A DNA stretch of 60,072 nt from Planctomycetota bacterium (GTDB lineage Bacteria; Planctomycetota; UBA1135; GCA-002686595). Below are positions 1-7,646 of this stretch, one piece after another. A program made the position numbers and the translations under genes. Location of the stretch: positions 1-60,072 of the forward strand of contig DUCM01000011.1 of NCBI GenBank assembly GCA_012959785.1, written 5' to 3'. The notes beneath the pieces were generated by a model. The model was not told the DNA's origin, made no database searches, and saw nothing but the letters and a program-made list of their open reading frames with translations. Each line of letters begins with the position of its first letter. Positions within the stretch are counted from its first letter, which is position 1.

Positions 1-297
1 GTAGAGCTTGCCGAGCACGGCGCCAAAGCTGGGGTCGATTCGGAAGAGCGCCTTGGTCAGCACCGGGAGCGTGGCGCCCATGGCGGTCGCCGGCGCGAGC
101 AGCGCGACGAAGGCGACGCCGAGGCGAGCTGTGTCGAGGGCGGCGCCTTCGCCCAGGACGCCGAGGAGCGGCGCGCTCTCTCGCGCGCCATGCTCATGGA
201 GCCCACATCGTACCCCACGCGCTTTCCCGGCGCACCGCAACTCCAAACGATCGATGAGCACCGCACGAAAAAACCGCGAGATGTCGCCAGAGCGCAT
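1..297 (-). pseudogene. 5'-truncated spermidine synthase-like membrane domain fragment (runs off left edge)
   Basis: The minus strand is open from 297 to the window edge (99 codons). From about codon 41 it reads like the transmembrane N-terminal half of fused spermidine synthase-like proteins, including PATAMGATLPVLTKAL and GAVLGKLY. In that family roughly 100 or more residues precede this block. Here an in-frame TAG lies at 298-300, and the upstream DNA codes for a different protein on the other strand, so the N-terminus is missing. It may be a decayed gene or a contig-end artefact. The family match is from memory of its motifs; the truncation is read directly. Confidence 0.4.
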
Positions 298-493
298 CTA
301 CGATGCCCTCCTCAATGCCCGCACCGCCGACAAGGTCACCATGCACTTCAAGGATGGTCGCGTCATCGTTGGCGCCCTGATCTTCAACCCCTTCAAGGGC
401 ACTGGGCGGTTGATCAATGTCGACCGGGAACAGAGCATCGACTTCAAGGTAGACGACATCCGCGATCTCAAGCTACAACCTCTGTCCGTCTGA
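254..493 (+). CDS. small beta-rich protein of unknown function
   Basis: A 79-residue protein; ATG at 281 (70 residues) is an equally good start because the protein-like part begins at SPERIYDALLNARTADKV. The core alternates hydrophobic and charged residues (VTMHFKDGRVIVGALIF, then IDFKVDDIRDLKL), the pattern of a small SH3/LSm-like beta barrel. No catalytic motif is visible. Neither start has a clear Shine-Dalgarno sequence. The open frame extends upstream to position 8, but that part is arginine/serine-rich and antisense to the spermidine synthase-like fragment, so I excluded it. A strong terminator follows 20 bases after the stop. Function unknown. Confidence 0.6.
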   Translation: MSTARKNREMSPERIYDALLNARTADKVTMHFKDGRVIVGALIFNPFKGTGRLINVDREQSIDFKVDDIRDLKLQPLSV

Positions 494-512
494 GCCTTTC
501 CGCACATACAAT

Positions 513-561
513 CCAGAACGCCCCGCGCGAAAAATCTTCGCGCGGGGCGTTCTGGTTTTTT
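513..561 (+). terminator. Rho-independent terminator
   Basis: Perfect 18-bp inverted repeat (513-530 with 538-555), 7-nt loop, then six T residues (556-561). It ends the small + strand gene and lies between it and the converging selenoprotein gene. Confidence 0.9.
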
Positions 562-576
562 CTTTCGAGGGTTTCC

Positions 577-1161
577 TCAGGCTTGCGCAGCCGCCGGATA
601 GGGCGCCATGCCTGGATCGAGGTCTACATGCACCGCGTCCGCCACGCGGTTGATGTAGTTGAAGTAGGCGCTGACCTGAATCGCATCATGGATTGCATGG
701 TCGCTGAAACCGTGTTCGCGCAAGGCAGTCACATCGTCCTGGCTCATGGCCGCGGGGGTGCGGGTCAGCTTGTCAGCATAAGCGCACAGGCCAGCATCCG
801 CTGCGGACAGGTCGGCTGTGCGCCAGTCCGTTTGAACCGCTGCAAGCAGCGTCTCGCGCCTCTCGGCGTCGAGATTGGGGAGCTCAGCACGGAGATCCCC
901 TGCGTGGGACTGGGTTCAGTAGTGGCAATCGTTGACGCGGCTGACCACCACGGCGATCAGTTCGCGTTGATGGCGGGCGAGCCCCGTCTTGGCGAACATC
1001 ACCCGCTGGTAGAGGCCCATGGAGGCGTCCAGCACGGCGGGCATCTGGCTCATGGCGCGCACGATGCCCGCAACGCGACCGGCTCGGCCGAGGGCCGCGC
1101 CATAGCTCTTCTTCAGCCGTCCGGTGGCGGCGGCCACCTCTATCGTCTCAATCCAGGTCAT
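577..1161 (-). CDS. AhpD-like (carboxymuconolactone decarboxylase family) peroxidase-related selenoprotein, UGA read as Sec
   Basis: A 194-residue protein if the in-frame UGA at 916-918 is decoded. Residues 1-81 match the N-terminal half of peroxidase-related AhpD-like proteins (MTWIETIE, then ELIAVVVSRVNDCHY). The UGA sits at residue 82, exactly where the second Cys of the CxxC-x3-H redox site belongs: C79-H-Y-U82-T-Q-S-H86. After it the frame stays open for 112 codons and keeps the family features (TQSHAGDLRAELP, CAYADKLTRTPAAM, YFNYINRVADAV), ending at a second TGA. In AhpD the second Cys attacks the peroxide. The start has a strong ribosome site (1164-1170). The gene follows the M1 aminopeptidase by 29 bases and is probably cotranscribed. 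A nonsense mutation is the alternative, but the downstream conservation argues against it. Confidence 0.85.
877..900 (-). other. candidate bacterial SECIS hairpin
   Basis: Starting 16 nt after the in-frame UGA, the transcript forms a 9-bp stem with one mismatch (GGGGAUCUC / GAGCUCCCC) and a 6-nt loop CGUGCU. The loop lies 25-30 nt after the UGA and has G as its second base. Both agree with what is known of bacterial SECIS elements (apical loop about 16-37 nt from UGA, G among the first loop bases). The stem is read directly; SelB binding is inferred. Confidence 0.65.
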
Positions 1162-1163
1162 GG

Positions 1164-1170
1164 CTCCTCT
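1164..1170 (-). promoter_or_regulatory. ribosome binding site of the selenoprotein gene
   Basis: AGAGGAG ends 2 nt before the ATG at 1161. It is one of the few clear Shine-Dalgarno sequences in the window and fixes the start. Confidence 0.7.
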
Positions 1171-1190
1171 TTGGTGTGGGCTAACTCAGA

Positions 1191-3656
1191 TTAGCGGTCC
1201 AGTTGTTTCAGTGCTTTTTCGATGTTGCGGCGCTCGGGGGAATGAGCGCTCTGGGCAAGCTCGCGACGCAGGCGCGGAATGGCCGAAGTGTCGCGCAAGC
1301 GGCCGAGATTCTTGATGGCGGACTGACGCAACCGGTGGCTGTTCTCGTCAAGCAGCGCGAACAAGAGGTCGCGCACTTCGCGGTCGTAGCGGGCGCGGCG
1401 GCCGAGGGCGTCGGCGGCGGCTTCGCGGGCACTGTCGGGCGCCCCGGAATCAGCCAGCACGGTCTTCACATCGGCGATGACGATCTCGCTCTCCAGGCCG
1501 GAAAGAACCCGCACCAAACCTGCCATCAATCGGCCGTGGGGCGAGGGCTCATCGAAGCGCTCCAGGAGCCATTTCCGTGCTGTCTTCGGGCTGGCGGCGG
1601 CGAGTAGACCCGCAGCGGCGATCTTCACATCCCACGAATAGCCCTCTGCGTAGACTTCGTGGGCCAGCGCGGCGCGCTCGGGGCTGGCACCAAAGCCAGC
1701 CATGCCGCGCAGGGCAGCGGCGCGCACGCCGGCGTTTTCGTCCTTGCGGGCGGCTTGTTCCAGGTGCGGCGCGGCGACGGCGGCGGGCATCTTCGCCAGC
1801 GCCTCCACGGCGGCCCGGCGCACGGCGGGCTGGCTGTCATCGCGCAAGCGGCTGACGAGTGATGAGAGGTACAGCCTGCGCGACTCGCTGTCCTCCACGG
1901 CCAGCAGCATCCGGCCCAGAGCATGGGCAGCGTCCCGACGGCCGTTGACATCGTCGTCCTCGGCGGCGATTGCCACCCATTCGGTGCCGGACTTCCGAGA
2001 AGCTGTGCGCGCCGGTAGCCAACCGTGCTTGTCGAAACGAACCCAGGTGGGCGCACTAGCCGCGGCGATTTCGAACTCTTCCGACCTCTCGTCGAGCACC
2101 AGCCGCAGGACCTGACGAGTCTTGCCCAAGCGCAGTTCGACATCGACCTCGAGATCGAAAACTCGTGGCGTGCCGCGCTTCGGTTCCTGCACCTGCTCGA
2201 CCTCCAGGAGGACCAACTTGCGCGCCGCATCCCAGGACCAGTCCACATTGAGCTCGGGATAGCCAGCCTGATAGAACCACTGCTCAAAGAAGGTCGTCAA
2301 GTCCCGGCCGCTGGCCGTCTCCATAGCCCGGCGCAGGTCAGCGGTGACCACGGCGCGGCCCTCGTTGTCCGCCACATAGCGGCGAATGCCTGCGAAGAAG
2401 CCCTCGTCGCCCAAGATGAAGCGCAGGTAGTGCAAGCGACAGGCGCCGCCGGCATAGGTCTGGCCACCGAAGAAGAGGTCGAAGGGATCGCGGTAGATGG
2501 CGTGCACCGTGGGTCGCCGGTTCTGACCCCGGTCGGCCTCGGTGTAGGAGCTCTGGGTGTCACGCATGCGTGCGCGAAACTCGTCCAGGCCGCGGCTTTC
2601 CTCGAAGTAGAGCTGGGTGAAATAGGTGGCAAAGCCCTCATTGAGCCAGATATGCGACCAATCGGCACAGGTCAAAAGATCGCCAAACCACTGGTGCGCC
2701 GCCTCGTGGGCCACCAATCCATGGGAGTCACGATCGCGCTGGCCCAGGCTGTCGCTCAAGGTCGTCTCGGTCAGCGTGGTGGCCGAGATGTTCTCCATGC
2801 CCCCAAAGGGGAAGTTCGCCACGCAGGCCTGGGCATACTTGGGGTAGGGATAGCGGCGACCGGTGGCATGGCTGAGAAAAGCCAGGATCTCATCGGTCTC
2901 TTCGAATGAAAAGGGCATCCACTCCGCATAGCTCTCGTCGGCGTAGAACGAGAGTGGAATACCATCCCATTCCCCTTCGATGGCGTGCAACTCGCCGGCG
3001 CACAGGGTGGTCAGATATGCGGGGTGGGGCGTGTTCATGCGCCAATGCTCGAAGCGCCCGTCGGGCGTTTCGCCAGAGTCGATGCGGCTGCCCGCCGCCA
3101 CGGAAATCCAGTGGCGCGGCAGCTCCACACGCAATTCGCTCGTGGCGCGCTCGGCCGGGAAGTCAAAGCACGGGAACCAACCCCGTGAGTCCAGGCATTC
3201 GCCCTGGGTAAAAACTTGATACACCTCGCCCTCCGAATTCTCGACGAACCAGAGGCCCTTGACGGGCTTGCCGCCGTAGTCCAACTCGACGGTGAAGGCT
3301 TCACCCTCATCAAGCTCGCGACCCAGGCTGCAGATCACTTGACCCGCGCGCTGCACAAAGACAAGCTGCTCCCCATCAGAGCCGCGCACGGCACTGACGG
3401 TGAGGCCCTCGAGGTCCAGGGTGACCGAGGTCACGCCCGCCTCGCGGGCAACAAAACGCACCCGGGCACGCCCTTCGATCGCACGCCGCTCGGGCAGCAG
3501 CTTGAGGTCGAGGAAATAGTGCTCTGCATCGACTGGGAGGGAACGTGCGAGGTGTTCGCGCGCGATGGTGCTCTTGGGCACAAAGTCAGACGATTGGCAG
3601 GCGACGGCAAGGAGCAGACCGCACAGAGACGGCAGAGTGATGTGGGAGAAGCGCAT
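1191..3656 (-). CDS. M1-family zinc aminopeptidase lipoprotein with C-terminal HEAT repeats
   Basis: An 821-residue lipoprotein. From ATG 3656 it begins MRFSHITLP and has a lipobox (LLLAVAC), so it should be exported and lipidated; the frame extends 63 bases further upstream but that adds a non-signal stretch. It contains the M1 exopeptidase motif FGGMENISA and the zinc site HEAAH with a downstream Glu in IWLNEGFATYF (HExxH-x18-E). The C-terminal quarter is made of repeated alpha-helical units resembling HEAT/PBS repeats (AVRRAAVEALAKM, AREAAADALGRRA, RLRQSAIKNLGRL). It probably trims peptides at the cell envelope. It is first in a likely operon with the selenoprotein gene. A TACTCT box lies 6 nt before the ATG with no Shine-Dalgarno, suggesting a leaderless transcript. 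Confidence 0.9.
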   Translation of the reverse strand: MRFSHITLPSLCGLLLAVACQSSDFVPKSTIAREHLARSLPVDAEHYFLDLKLLPERRAIEGRARVRFVAREAGVTSVTLDLEGLTVSAVRGSDGEQLVFVQRAGQVICSLGRELDEGEAFTVELDYGGKPVKGLWFVENSEGEVYQVFTQGECLDSRGWFPCFDFPAERATSELRVELPRHWISVAAGSRIDSGETPDGRFEHWRMNTPHPAYLTTLCAGELHAIEGEWDGIPLSFYADESYAEWMPFSFEETDEILAFLSHATGRRYPYPKYAQACVANFPFGGMENISATTLTETTLSDSLGQRDRDSHGLVAHEAAHQWFGDLLTCADWSHIWLNEGFATYFTQLYFEESRGLDEFRARMRDTQSSYTEADRGQNRRPTVHAIYRDPFDLFFGGQTYAGGACRLHYLRFILGDEGFFAGIRRYVADNEGRAVVTADLRRAMETASGRDLTTFFEQWFYQAGYPELNVDWSWDAARKLVLLEVEQVQEPKRGTPRVFDLEVDVELRLGKTRQVLRLVLDERSEEFEIAAASAPTWVRFDKHGWLPARTASRKSGTEWVAIAAEDDDVNGRRDAAHALGRMLLAVEDSESRRLYLSSLVSRLRDDSQPAVRRAAVEALAKMPAAVAAPHLEQAARKDENAGVRAAALRGMAGFGASPERAALAHEVYAEGYSWDVKIAAAGLLAAASPKTARKWLLERFDEPSPHGRLMAGLVRVLSGLESEIVIADVKTVLADSGAPDSAREAAADALGRRARYDREVRDLLFALLDENSHRLRQSAIKNLGRLRDTSAIPRLRRELAQSAHSPERRNIEKALKQLDR

Positions 3657-3662
3657 GGCGGT

Positions 3663-3672
3663 AGAGTAACTT
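3663..3672. promoter_or_regulatory. overlapping divergent -10-like boxes
   Basis: Only 22 bp separate the two divergent start codons. On the minus strand TACTCT (3663-3668) lies 6 nt before the ATG at 3656. On the plus strand TAACTT (3667-3672) lies 6 nt before the GTG at 3679. At that spacing transcription would begin at the start codon itself. The two boxes share bases, so only one polymerase could bind at a time. Confidence 0.4.
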
Positions 3673-3678
3673 ACGCTG

Positions 3679-4470
3679 GTGGATTTCCTGCTAGAGTGCA
3701 TCGGCTTCCCGCCCGACATGGACCGCGAGGCCTTGATGACCCTGGTCCGCGAGCGCGGCGAGCCTGTGGCCTACCGCGGCCCCCATGGCGAACACCTGCG
3801 GCTAGCCCTGACCGAAGGGCTCGAGCTGCGTCTCGACCGGGAAGAGGAGCAAGGCCCCACGAATTTGCTGCCGTACTACAGGGAACCCAGCCGCCTGCGG
3901 GTTGCCGTTGACAAAATCTCGCGCACTGCCGACTCCCCCGCCGACGCCCTGCTCCTGGGCTGGGCCGCGCCGCCGATTCCCGGCGATCTGGATGGCGGCG
4001 CCCCGGGCGCCTATCGGCTGACCATGTGGATCACCGACGCGCGGCGTTTGCCGCGGCATTTGACCCTAGGCCAGGTACTGGCTGTGTCGTTGGCGGGTTT
4101 TTGCTTGGACACAACCTTTGTGGGCCCCAACGACGGGGGCTGCGATGCTTCTATCCTCGAGCGCCCCCACGGTTTTTCTTTCCAGGTCCTCAATGGCGAG
4201 GGTGTGCCTGGTGGTTGTGCGGAACTCTCGGCGCGAGTGAAGGCCGTGCGTCACATCCAAAACACCCTCACGGGGAGGGCGGTGGATGTGCTCGAAGTGG
4301 ACGCCCCGGGCCGCGACTTGCACTTGTTTGTGTCGCCCTGGCAGCTCTCGGAGGAATCCTTGCCCGCGCCGCGCCCCGGTTTTCGGATCGAGGGCAGTTT
4401 CCTGTTCACGGGCCGGCTCAGCGGCGGCTTGGGCCGGCAGAGGCCTGCGGCGCAAGTGGCCTTCGGTTGA
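3679..4470 (+). CDS. hypothetical protein
   Basis: A 263-residue soluble-looking protein starting at GTG, with no signal peptide or membrane segment. I recognise no family. The middle (LLLGWAAPPIPGDLDGGAPGAYRL, about residues 90-115, in which LTMWITDARRLP follows) and the Cys-containing segment near residues 145-180 look globular; the last 15 residues are Arg/Gly-rich. It is divergent from the M1 peptidase gene, with which it shares a 22-bp start region, and converges with the lipoprotein gene that ends 9 bases beyond it. Codon use and GC pattern match its neighbours. Confidence 0.65.
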   Translation: MDFLLECIGFPPDMDREALMTLVRERGEPVAYRGPHGEHLRLALTEGLELRLDREEEQGPTNLLPYYREPSRLRVAVDKISRTADSPADALLLGWAAPPIPGDLDGGAPGAYRLTMWITDARRLPRHLTLGQVLAVSLAGFCLDTTFVGPNDGGCDASILERPHGFSFQVLNGEGVPGGCAELSARVKAVRHIQNTLTGRAVDVLEVDAPGRDLHLFVSPWQLSEESLPAPRPGFRIEGSFLFTGRLSGGLGRQRPAAQVAFG

Positions 4471-4479
4471 GCTGCGGGG

Positions 4480-5799
4480 CTACTTGACGCTGACCGCCTT
4501 GGCCAAGCTCTCGAGCTGTGCATCGCTAACGCCATGCCAGGCGCTGAAACTCACCGCCAGGGGCGCAGCCGCGGCGGCGGGCTCCAAATTGACTGTCCCA
4601 CCCTCGCCCAAGAGCGCCACATCCCTCGACCAGGAGGCGAGTCGCTCTTCGAGGGCGGCGCGGAACTCGTCGGCGTCCTTGGCGCTGTCCCAAATCGTCA
4701 TCACGCGCAGGTAGCGGCCCTCTTCGGACCCCAGCAGCACCATGGAGTCGCCGCCCCAGCCGCGAGCGGCCGCGTTGGTGTACTTCAGAAAGACCAAGGC
4801 CATGGGGTTGGAGAAGTCGATCTCCTTGGGCTCCTCGGTCATGAGCGTCAGGGCCAATTCGCCCAAGGAGGACTCTTCCAGGACCTTCCAGTCGGCGGGC
4901 GGTGCGATCTCCAACTCGATCTGCACGGGATCGTCTCGCTCGCTTTCCTTCCAGTACTTCTCTGGATGCAGGACCTGTTCAGTGGAACGTGGTGGCGACT
5001 GAAAAGCGATGCGGGTCACATCGGCAAAGGTCAGACCGTCTTTCTTGCGCATGCGATAGCCGCGATCGAGAAAGGTATTGCCGATCGTGTAGGAAGCGAG
5101 CAGCGGTTTCCAAACATACGGCGGCGCCTCGCTCAGGGATTCGGTGCCCATGCTGGCTGCCTGGGCGGCTTCAGCAGGGCTCAAGGGTTCACCGTAGGCG
5201 CCCATCCACTGGCTCATCATCGCGGTTCCGCTGCCCTCGACCACCGCCTGGAAAGCAGCCGCGCGGTCGCGGTGTTTGAGCAAGGGCTTGAGGGTGCCGT
5301 CGATGTCGTAGAGCTGGTCGTCGAGGGCATGGGTCAACTCGTGGGCCAATATGATCTTGGCCAGGGTGCCGGTGAAGCTCTCCATCAAATAGAAGGTGTC
5401 GTTGCCGGGATCGTAGAAGCCCCCCACTTGACCTTCGAGCACGGCAAAGGTCGTGGCCCACAGATCCATCTCCGGCGGCACGAGGCCGAGCAGCTTGGCC
5501 ACATCCTCCTCGGCACTGAGCTGGGCCTCGGTGGTGAGTTTCGCCATGCGCTGGGTGGCGTGCTCGATGAAGCCTCGCGTATCGGTGATTTCGACATCCA
5601 CTGGCCGGGCGTACTTCTCGCCGCGCAGGGCCTCCACCTGGGTCTGGATGGTGGCAGTCACCTGTTCGAGGTGAGCCTGGCTCCAGCGCTCGGCGGCGGG
5701 CCCTTGCGGGCTGGCGGCGCGGGAGTTCTCGCAGGCAGAGAGGGCGCAAGAAACCAGCAGGAAGAGCGTGATGCAGAAAGGGCGCTTGCTTCTGAACAT
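4480..5799 (-). CDS. lipoprotein with HExxH metallopeptidase-like site
   Basis: A 439-residue lipoprotein with signal peptide and lipobox (VSCALSAC). The centre has ILAHELTHALDDQLYD, a zinc-binding HExxH motif; just before it GQVGGFYDPGNDTFYL resembles the beta strand preceding the active-site helix in gluzincin-type metallopeptidases. A Glu in AVVEGSGTAMM, about 40 residues downstream, could be the third zinc ligand. Its substrate is unknown. It stands alone on its strand, converging with the 3679 gene. A CATTCT sequence lies just before the ATG. I am sure of the reading frame and export, less so of the enzymatic activity. Confidence 0.75.
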   Translation of the reverse strand: MFRSKRPFCITLFLLVSCALSACENSRAASPQGPAAERWSQAHLEQVTATIQTQVEALRGEKYARPVDVEITDTRGFIEHATQRMAKLTTEAQLSAEEDVAKLLGLVPPEMDLWATTFAVLEGQVGGFYDPGNDTFYLMESFTGTLAKIILAHELTHALDDQLYDIDGTLKPLLKHRDRAAAFQAVVEGSGTAMMSQWMGAYGEPLSPAEAAQAASMGTESLSEAPPYVWKPLLASYTIGNTFLDRGYRMRKKDGLTFADVTRIAFQSPPRSTEQVLHPEKYWKESERDDPVQIELEIAPPADWKVLEESSLGELALTLMTEEPKEIDFSNPMALVFLKYTNAAARGWGGDSMVLLGSEEGRYLRVMTIWDSAKDADEFRAALEERLASWSRDVALLGEGGTVNLEPAAAAAPLAVSFSAWHGVSDAQLESLAKAVSVK

Positions 5800-5953
5800 G
5801 CGGAGAATGGGTTCGGGAGGATGCCGAGGAGATTAAAGGGCGGAGTGCGAGGGGGTAGTTTGCATGTTCCCCGGCCGCTTGGCACGATTCGGCCCTTGCC
5901 TGCCTCTCGACGCCCTCTTCTGGGCCCTCTTCCGGCCCCTGCTCAGGATCTCC

Positions 5954-7633
5954 ATGCGGCCCTCCCAGCGCCTCTCGCTCGCCCTACTTGCCTTCCTCGG
6001 ACTGTTCGCCGCCCTGCCGCAAGTTGCCCTGGCAGCGCCTGCGGACGGTGGTTTTTTGTTCCCCAAGGAACTCGGCTCGGGGGTCGCCCTTGAGGCGGAA
6101 AACGAGGCCCGCCTGAGCGCTCCCGCGGATGTCCTGCCTCTTGAGGATCAGGCTGTTGAATCCGGCTGGATGGACCGTGTGGACGAAGCCATGGGCACGG
6201 TCAACCACTACATCGGCGCGGTGATGTTCTTCGATGTCTGGTTCTGGGACAACGACTCGGAAGACCAGCGCGAAGTTCCCCTGGCCGTCCTGTGGCTGAT
6301 CATCGGCGCGGTCTATTTCACCTTCCGCATGGGCTTCATCAACCTGCGCGGTTTCGGTCACGCCATCCGGGTCACCAGGGGCGACTATGACAATCCCGAT
6401 GACGAAGGCGAGGTGAGCCACTTCCAGGCCCTGGCATCAGCTCTCTCGGCCACCGTTGGACTCGGCAACATCGCTGGCGTGGCCATCGCCGTCAGCTTGG
6501 GCGGCCCCGGCGCGACATTCTGGATGATCGCCGCGGGTTTCCTGGGGATGTCCTCCAAGTTCGTGGAGTGCACCCTGGGGCAGAAGTTCCGCAAGGTGCG
6601 GCCCGATGGTCGCGTCATGGGCGGCGCCATGTACTACCTGTCCGATGGCCTGGCTCAAATGGGCCTGGGTGGACTCGGCAAGGTTCTGGCCATGTTCTTC
6701 GCGATCCTGTGCATCGGCGGTTCACTGGGCGGCGGCAACACCTTCCAGGTCAACCAATCGCTCAACGCCATCGGTGAGGTAGTGCCCTTCCTGGCGGAAC
6801 ACCGCTGGGTCTACGGCGCAGTCATGACCGTTCTGGTGGGCGTGGTAATCCTGGGTGGCATCAAGCGTATCGCCTCCACGGCGGAGAAGATCGTGCCCTT
6901 GATGTGCGGCATCTATGTGCTCGCCTGTGTCTGGGTCATCGTGACCAGTCTCGATGAAATCGGCGGCGCCTTCAGCGCCATCATCGAAGGAGCGTTCAGT
7001 CCCGCGGCGGCCTACGGCGGCTTCATCGGCGTCCTGGTCCAGGGTTTCAAGCGTGCGGCCTTCTCCAACGAAGCGGGCGTGGGCTCGGCGGCCATCGCAC
7101 ACTCCGCGGCCAAGACCGAGTACCCAGTGCGCGAGGGCATCGTGGCCCTGCTCGAACCGTTCATCGACACCATCGTGGTCTGCACCATGACGGCGCTCGT
7201 GATCGTCATCACCGGCGCCTACGACGGCGTGGCACACCCCGAGTACATGCCCTATATCGAGGACAAGAACGGCGCGGGACTGACTTCCCTGGCCTTCAAG
7301 AGTGCCATCGACTGGTTCCCCATGGTGCTCGGCGTGGCGGTCGCGTTGTTCGCCTTTTCGACCATGATCTCCTGGAGCTACTACGGTGAACGCTGCTGGG
7401 CCTATCTCTTCGGCGATGGATCATCGACCATCTACCGGCTCCTGTTTCTCACCTTTACCTTCCTGGGCTCGATCATCACCGCCCAACAGGTGCTCGATTT
7501 CGGGGACTTGATGATCCTGGGCATGGCCTTCCCCAACATCTTGGGTGTGATCTTGCTCTCGGGTGGCGTCAAGCGCGACCTCGACGACTACTGGGGCAAG
7601 CTCAAGAGGGGCGAACTCAAGACCTTCAAGTAA
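5954..7633 (+). CDS. alanine/glycine:cation (Na+) symporter, AGCS family
   Basis: A 559-residue inner-membrane transporter. From ATG 5954 it starts with a signal-like segment (LSLALLAFLGLFAALPQVALA) and about 100 further residues before the conserved core. That leading extension is longer than in typical AGCS members. The family signature GLGNIAGVAIAVSLGGPG is near residue 167, followed by FKRAAFSNEAGVGSAAIAH, also diagnostic. Multiple hydrophobic helices cover the rest. It probably brings in alanine or glycine with sodium. The frame is open for another 90 bases upstream, but ATG 5954 gives a clean N-terminus. The DegT aminotransferase gene begins 13 bases downstream, so the two may be cotranscribed. 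Confidence 0.92.
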   Translation: MRPSQRLSLALLAFLGLFAALPQVALAAPADGGFLFPKELGSGVALEAENEARLSAPADVLPLEDQAVESGWMDRVDEAMGTVNHYIGAVMFFDVWFWDNDSEDQREVPLAVLWLIIGAVYFTFRMGFINLRGFGHAIRVTRGDYDNPDDEGEVSHFQALASALSATVGLGNIAGVAIAVSLGGPGATFWMIAAGFLGMSSKFVECTLGQKFRKVRPDGRVMGGAMYYLSDGLAQMGLGGLGKVLAMFFAILCIGGSLGGGNTFQVNQSLNAIGEVVPFLAEHRWVYGAVMTVLVGVVILGGIKRIASTAEKIVPLMCGIYVLACVWVIVTSLDEIGGAFSAIIEGAFSPAAAYGGFIGVLVQGFKRAAFSNEAGVGSAAIAHSAAKTEYPVREGIVALLEPFIDTIVVCTMTALVIVITGAYDGVAHPEYMPYIEDKNGAGLTSLAFKSAIDWFPMVLGVAVALFAFSTMISWSYYGERCWAYLFGDGSSTIYRLLFLTFTFLGSIITAQQVLDFGDLMILGMAFPNILGVILLSGGVKRDLDDYWGKLKRGELKTFK

Positions 7634-7646
7634 CAGCGCTCAATTC

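Noticed and set aside
577..1161. Calling the AhpD-like gene a pseudogene with a premature stop
   Set aside because: The stop is a UGA exactly at the redox Cys position, the frame remains intact and conserved afterwards, and a SECIS-like hairpin follows.
190..1194. 334-codon open frame on the plus strand across the selenoprotein
   Set aside because: Antisense to the AhpD-like protein and crossing a strong terminator; no family likeness.
4534..6093. 519-codon plus-strand open frame
   Set aside because: Shadow of the minus-strand HExxH lipoprotein gene; no recognisable domain.
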